Shown here: piece by piece, positions 61,319 to 64,000 of the stretch
Numbering within the stretch: position 1 is the first letter of the stretch
Layout of the letters: the number at the start of each line of letters is the position of its first letter
Assembly: GCA_016712985.1 (NCBI GenBank)
Contig: JADJQA010000040.1
Span: forward strand, 1-64,000
Direction: 5' to 3'
Source of the DNA: Sulfuritalea sp.
GTDB lineage: Bacteria; Pseudomonadota; Gammaproteobacteria; Burkholderiales; Rhodocyclaceae
Length of the DNA stretch: 64,000 bases
The notes under the pieces: model-generated
Databases searched by the model: none
The model's input: only the letters and a program-made list of their open reading frames with translations
Told to the model about the DNA's origin: nothing
Position numbers and translations under genes: made by a program

Positions 61319-62560
61319 ATGCGACACAAGCACCCTGATTTCCCCGCGCCGTTTCGCGCGCAGGCGCAGGTCGCAGCAAGATCAACGCGGGCCGAGGCGC
61401 TGCCTTCCGCCGCCACGCACTGGATCAAGAGCCCGGCCTGGGATCTCGTCTGGATCCTGAATGCATTGTGGCTGGCCCCTCTGGTCCTGCTGCTGGCGCG
61501 AGGTCATGACGATCTGCGCGCCAGCCCCGTGGACATGCTGTTCTTCCTTCTCGTCGTGCCCCTGTGGTTCGGCCACCGTGTCTCGTCGGCCTGGCTGGCC
61601 TACGCGACTCCGGCCTACCGCCCCCTGCTCGCCACGCAGCGGCTGCGCTTCGTCGTGGTTCCCCTCGCCATCGCCGTGGCCTGCTTTGCCGTGCTGCTGG
61701 CGCCCGAGAGCATGCTGCCGATGCCGCTGGATGAGCGTGTGGTCTGGCTCGCCGTCCTCAACTACCTGTGCGTGAGCTACCACTTCGCGGCGCAGCACTT
61801 CGGGCTGCTCAGCCTCTACCGCGCCCGCGCGGGCCGGGCATCGGATGCAACCGCGCGCCGCCTCGACCGCTGCTTCGCACTCGTCGTCGGTGGCGGCTTC
61901 GTCGTGCTGGCCGAGGCCCTGGCCGGATCGATCGCCTTCCAGGAGCGCTGGATCGACCCGCTGCTGGGAGCGTCCCGGGGCGGATGCGTTTGCGCGCGCG
62001 GTCGGCGATGGCGGCATCGCCCTGGTCGTGATCCTGACCGCGCTGATGCTGGGCGTCGAACTGCGCTCGCCGCGCCCGTCGCTGCCGCGCGTGGCCCTGT
62101 GCTCGGCGTCTCGGCCATGGTGCTGTTCGCTTTCCTCGCCCGCGATCCCTTCCTGTTCGTCGTGCTGTGGAGCGTGCAGCATTGGAGCGTCGCGATGGGG
62201 CTCGCCTCGCTTGCGGCTTCCGGCGGGGACCGGGCGCCAGGCGCGCACTGGCAGCGGCTGCTGGCGCCCATCAATCGGCGCGCCTGGTCGGTATTGCTGG
62301 TGCTCGCCCTCATCTCCACCCTGCTGCTGCCGGTGATGGAGGTTGAGGCCGTCGCCGACGAATACGTCTACGCCGACCGCATCTTCGGCGATGCGGCGTG
62401 GTGGCTGCGCTCATCGCCCTTCGTGCCGGCGCTGCTGGCCCTGGGTTTCGCCTCCGGCTTCATCCACTACGTCCTCGATCGGGCGGCTTTCCGCTTTTCC
62501 TCGCCCGAGGTGAGGCAAGCTGCCCGCGGCCTGCTGTGGCAAGGACGTTTCGGCCCATGA
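61319..62560 (+). CDS. Multi-pass membrane protein of unknown function (intact parent copy)
   Basis: About 413 codons with ten or so hydrophobic stretches (NALWLAPLVLLLARGH, DMLFFLLVVPLWFGHRVSSA, FALVVGGGFVVLAEALAG, DPFLFVVLWSVQHWSVAMGL). His-rich turns (YHFAAQHFGLLSLYRARAGR and WSVQHWSVAMG) suggest a metal or cofactor site. Between ~61975 and ~62098 the homologous frame is shifted (GADAFARAVGDGGIALVVIL, TALMLGVELRSPRPSLPRVA) and then returns, so one base is lost and one gained. A dead, internally deleted duplicate is at 57340-57619. No named family. The start is set at the first ATG after the terminator hairpin. Confidence 0.7.
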   Translation: MRHKHPDFPAPFRAQAQVAARSTRAEALPSAATHWIKSPAWDLVWILNALWLAPLVLLLARGHDDLRASPVDMLFFLLVVPLWFGHRVSSAWLAYATPAYRPLLATQRLRFVVVPLAIAVACFAVLLAPESMLPMPLDERVVWLAVLNYLCVSYHFAAQHFGLLSLYRARAGRASDATARRLDRCFALVVGGGFVVLAEALAGSIAFQERWIDPLLGASRGGCVCARGRRWRHRPGRDPDRADAGRRTALAAPVAAARGPVLGVSAMVLFAFLARDPFLFVVLWSVQHWSVAMGLASLAASGGDRAPGAHWQRLLAPINRRAWSVLLVLALISTLLLPVMEVEAVADEYVYADRIFGDAAWWLRSSPFVPALLALGFASGFIHYVLDRAAFRFSSPEVRQAARGLLWQGRFGP

Positions 62561-62699
62561 GAAGATCAGTTTTCTGATCCGCCAGGCTCACAACACTGAG
62601 TACAATGAACTTGAAAGCCGGCTCGATGAATTCGCAACGAGGTCAACAAACCACCCAGCACGTACGTGCTGCAATGCTTTTACAACCTTGGAGATGGCC

Positions 62700-63464
62700 A
62701 TGATGCGCAAACTAGTGGTGCTCAGCCTGTTGGCAATGTCGCTCGGCGCCCAGCCTGCATGCCCAGCCTGCAGCGGCAGGCACGGCCCAGCCAGCAGCGA
62801 ACCTTGTCAATCCAGGAGCGATCCAGGCCCTGAGAGACATGGGGGCCCACCTGCAACCCTGAAACGCTTCGGTTTCGACCGAAATGACCGGGGAGGTGGT
62901 CCTGGTAGCGGTCAGAAGCTGCAGCACACGGCAAAGGCAAACATGAAGGTCGTGCGCCCGAACAAACTGCGCGTCGTAATGGTCAGCGCAAGCTCCAACC
63001 GCGAACTCATCTACGACGGCAAGACCTTCACCCTGTGGACGCCGGCACGGAAGTATTACTCGACGGTCAAATTCGACGACACGCTCGGTGGCCTGATCGA
63101 CCGGCTGGAAGAAAAGTACGGCGTGCAACTTCCGATGGAGGACCTCTTCCGCTGGGGTACGCCGGACGCGCCATTCGACAAGATCGAATCGGCGATGAAT
63201 GCCGGTCAGGCCTTTATCGACAAGGATCTCTGTGATCACTACGCCTTTCGCCAAGGCAAGATCGACTGGCAGATATGGATTACCACCGGGAGCAAGCCCC
63301 TGCCGCGCAAACTCGTGATCACCAATCGCGCCGACGAAACGCGTCCGCAGTCGATCCACCGGTTCGACTGGAATTTAAAGCCGACCTTCAAGGACTCGGT
63401 GTTCAACTTCACGGCACCCGAGGGGGCCACCGCCATCGAGATACTTCCCCGGAAGACCAACTAG
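62700..63464 (+). CDS. DUF2092 exported protein, several compensating frame shifts near the start
   Basis: About 254 codons with a signal peptide (MMRKLVVLSLLAMSLGAQPA). The DUF2092 body is clear from KLQHTAKANMKVVRPNKLRV, SSNRELIYDGKTFTLWTPAR, KYYSTVKFDDTLGGLIDRLE and PRKLVITNRADETRPQSIHR. Between ~62755 and ~62910 the proper frame changes four times. Corrected, it reads QPAANLVNPGAIQALRDMGA, then LKRFG and STEMTGEVV. These are single-base gains and losses. The family is periplasmic, related to lipoprotein carriers of the LolA type. It sits 12 bp before the Gly-rich protein gene. Confidence 0.8.
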   Translation: MMRKLVVLSLLAMSLGAQPACPACSGRHGPASSEPCQSRSDPGPERHGGPPATLKRFGFDRNDRGGGPGSGQKLQHTAKANMKVVRPNKLRVVMVSASSNRELIYDGKTFTLWTPARKYYSTVKFDDTLGGLIDRLEEKYGVQLPMEDLFRWGTPDAPFDKIESAMNAGQAFIDKDLCDHYAFRQGKIDWQIWITTGSKPLPRKLVITNRADETRPQSIHRFDWNLKPTFKDSVFNFTAPEGATAIEILPRKTN

Positions 63465-63476
63465 AGGAGCGACGAC

Positions 63477-63959
63477 ATGAAGAGATCATTCAGCAAATTG
63501 TTTGTGTTTCCTCTGGCCGCCCTCGTTTTGGCCAGCTTGGCCTTGGCCCCGTTGGCTGAAGCCGCTCGGGGTGGTGGCGGTGGTGGTGGCGCTCGAGCCG
63601 GTGGTGGTGGCGCTCAGGCCGGCGGCGGTGCCCGGCCGAATGTGCAACCCAATAACAGCAGAGCCGATGTCGGCACCAGGGATGTGCGCAGTACCAGTGT
63701 CAATAACGTCAACGTAAACAGGAACGTCAATGTCAATGTCGACCAAAACCGCGGCAACTGGGATCATCCTGTTGCGGCCGCGGTAGTCGTCAGCGCTGTG
63801 ATCGGCGCGTCTGCCGCCGCGGTCGGATCGACGGTGAACGTAATTCCGGTAGAGTGCGTCCCGGTCTACTACGGTGGCATGGACTATCAGCAGTGCGGCA
63901 ACACCTGGTATCAGTACCAGGGGGGATCCACATTTGTCGTGGTCAATCCACCGTATTGA
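63477..63959 (+). CDS. Exported Gly/Asn-rich protein
   Basis: 160 residues. A signal peptide (MKRSFSKLFVFPLAALVLAS, cleavage at AEA-A) is followed by a low-complexity glycine stretch (RGGGGGGGARAGGGGAQAGG). An Asn/Val repeat (NNVNVNRNVNVNVDQNRG) comes next, then a hydrophobic segment (VAAAVVVSAVIGASAAAVGS) and a Cys/Tyr-rich end (CVPVYYGGMDYQQCGNTWYQ). It follows the DUF2092 gene by 12 bp with a GGAG site, so the two form an operon; proteins of this layout are commonly paired with DUF2092 partners. Function unknown. Confidence 0.8.
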   Translation: MKRSFSKLFVFPLAALVLASLALAPLAEAARGGGGGGGARAGGGGAQAGGGARPNVQPNNSRADVGTRDVRSTSVNNVNVNRNVNVNVDQNRGNWDHPVAAAVVVSAVIGASAAAVGSTVNVIPVECVPVYYGGMDYQQCGNTWYQYQGGSTFVVVNPPY

Positions 63960-64000
63960 TGCCTGGCAGACAGGAACTGCAAATCCTTCGGGACAGCTAG

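Noticed and set aside
62564..62579. gatcag...ctgatc hairpin after the membrane-protein gene as terminator
   Set aside because: Only six base pairs and no following T-run.

Overview
The window looks like chromosome of a GC-rich Gram-negative bacterium, most likely a betaproteobacterium. Evidence: outer-membrane proteins (Omp85/patatin, OmpA, MetA-type channel), a c5-type cytochrome, Rep helicase, PPK2 and a GlgE/TreS-Mak/TreYZ gene set. The genus cannot be fixed from this sequence alone.

Layout. 1-4.9 kb is ordinary chromosome: end of an acyl-CoA synthetase gene, a DUF4197 protein, rep, a membrane-anchored cytochrome c, and tRNA-Arg(CCG). The last 50 bp of that tRNA region recur exactly at 44970-45019, about 100 bp from a tyrosine-integrase gene. 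The intervening ~40 kb is therefore read as an integrated genomic island. Its left end has a gene-poor stretch, a decayed yihY copy and a badly damaged DUF748 gene. A marR/mscS divergent pair follows, then a long rightward series of overlapping genes: mscS-glgB-glgE-treS/mak, a CmpX-like channel, glgC-glgX-treZ-malQ:treY. Next come a ClC channel, a cation/proton antiporter and an intact yihY. A second marR/mscS pair follows, then a partly decayed copper/heavy-metal module (copA and neighbours), an AbiE-type toxin-antitoxin pair and the integrase.

Right of the island (45.2-64 kb) the chromosome resumes. It holds five small exported proteins in a row, an outer-membrane channel, a DUF4105 protein, a patatin-Omp85 phospholipase, a large MscS-type channel, fragments of a SulP transporter and of a membrane protein, an AraC-type regulator, PPK2, an OmpA-family protein and exported proteins of unknown role.

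How the genes fit together. GlgC supplies ADP-glucose, GlgE and GlgB build and branch alpha-glucan from maltose-1-phosphate, and TreS-Mak interconverts trehalose and maltose and phosphorylates maltose. TreY-TreZ release trehalose from glucan, while MalQ and GlgX reshape the chains. No glgA, glgP or trehalase gene is in the window. MscS-type channels sit inside the same gene string, and a ClC channel and a cation/H+ antiporter lie at its end, so the island reads as a trehalose/glycogen and osmotic-stress package.

Sequence quality caution. Some thirty single-base frame shifts break otherwise conserved genes (treS-mak, glgX, treZ, DUF748, patatin, AraC, DUF2092 and others), often with no other damage. 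Many are probably base-calling errors. In-frame stops (marR, DUF302, copper-module protein, DUF748) and internal deletions are harder to explain that way and look like real decay.
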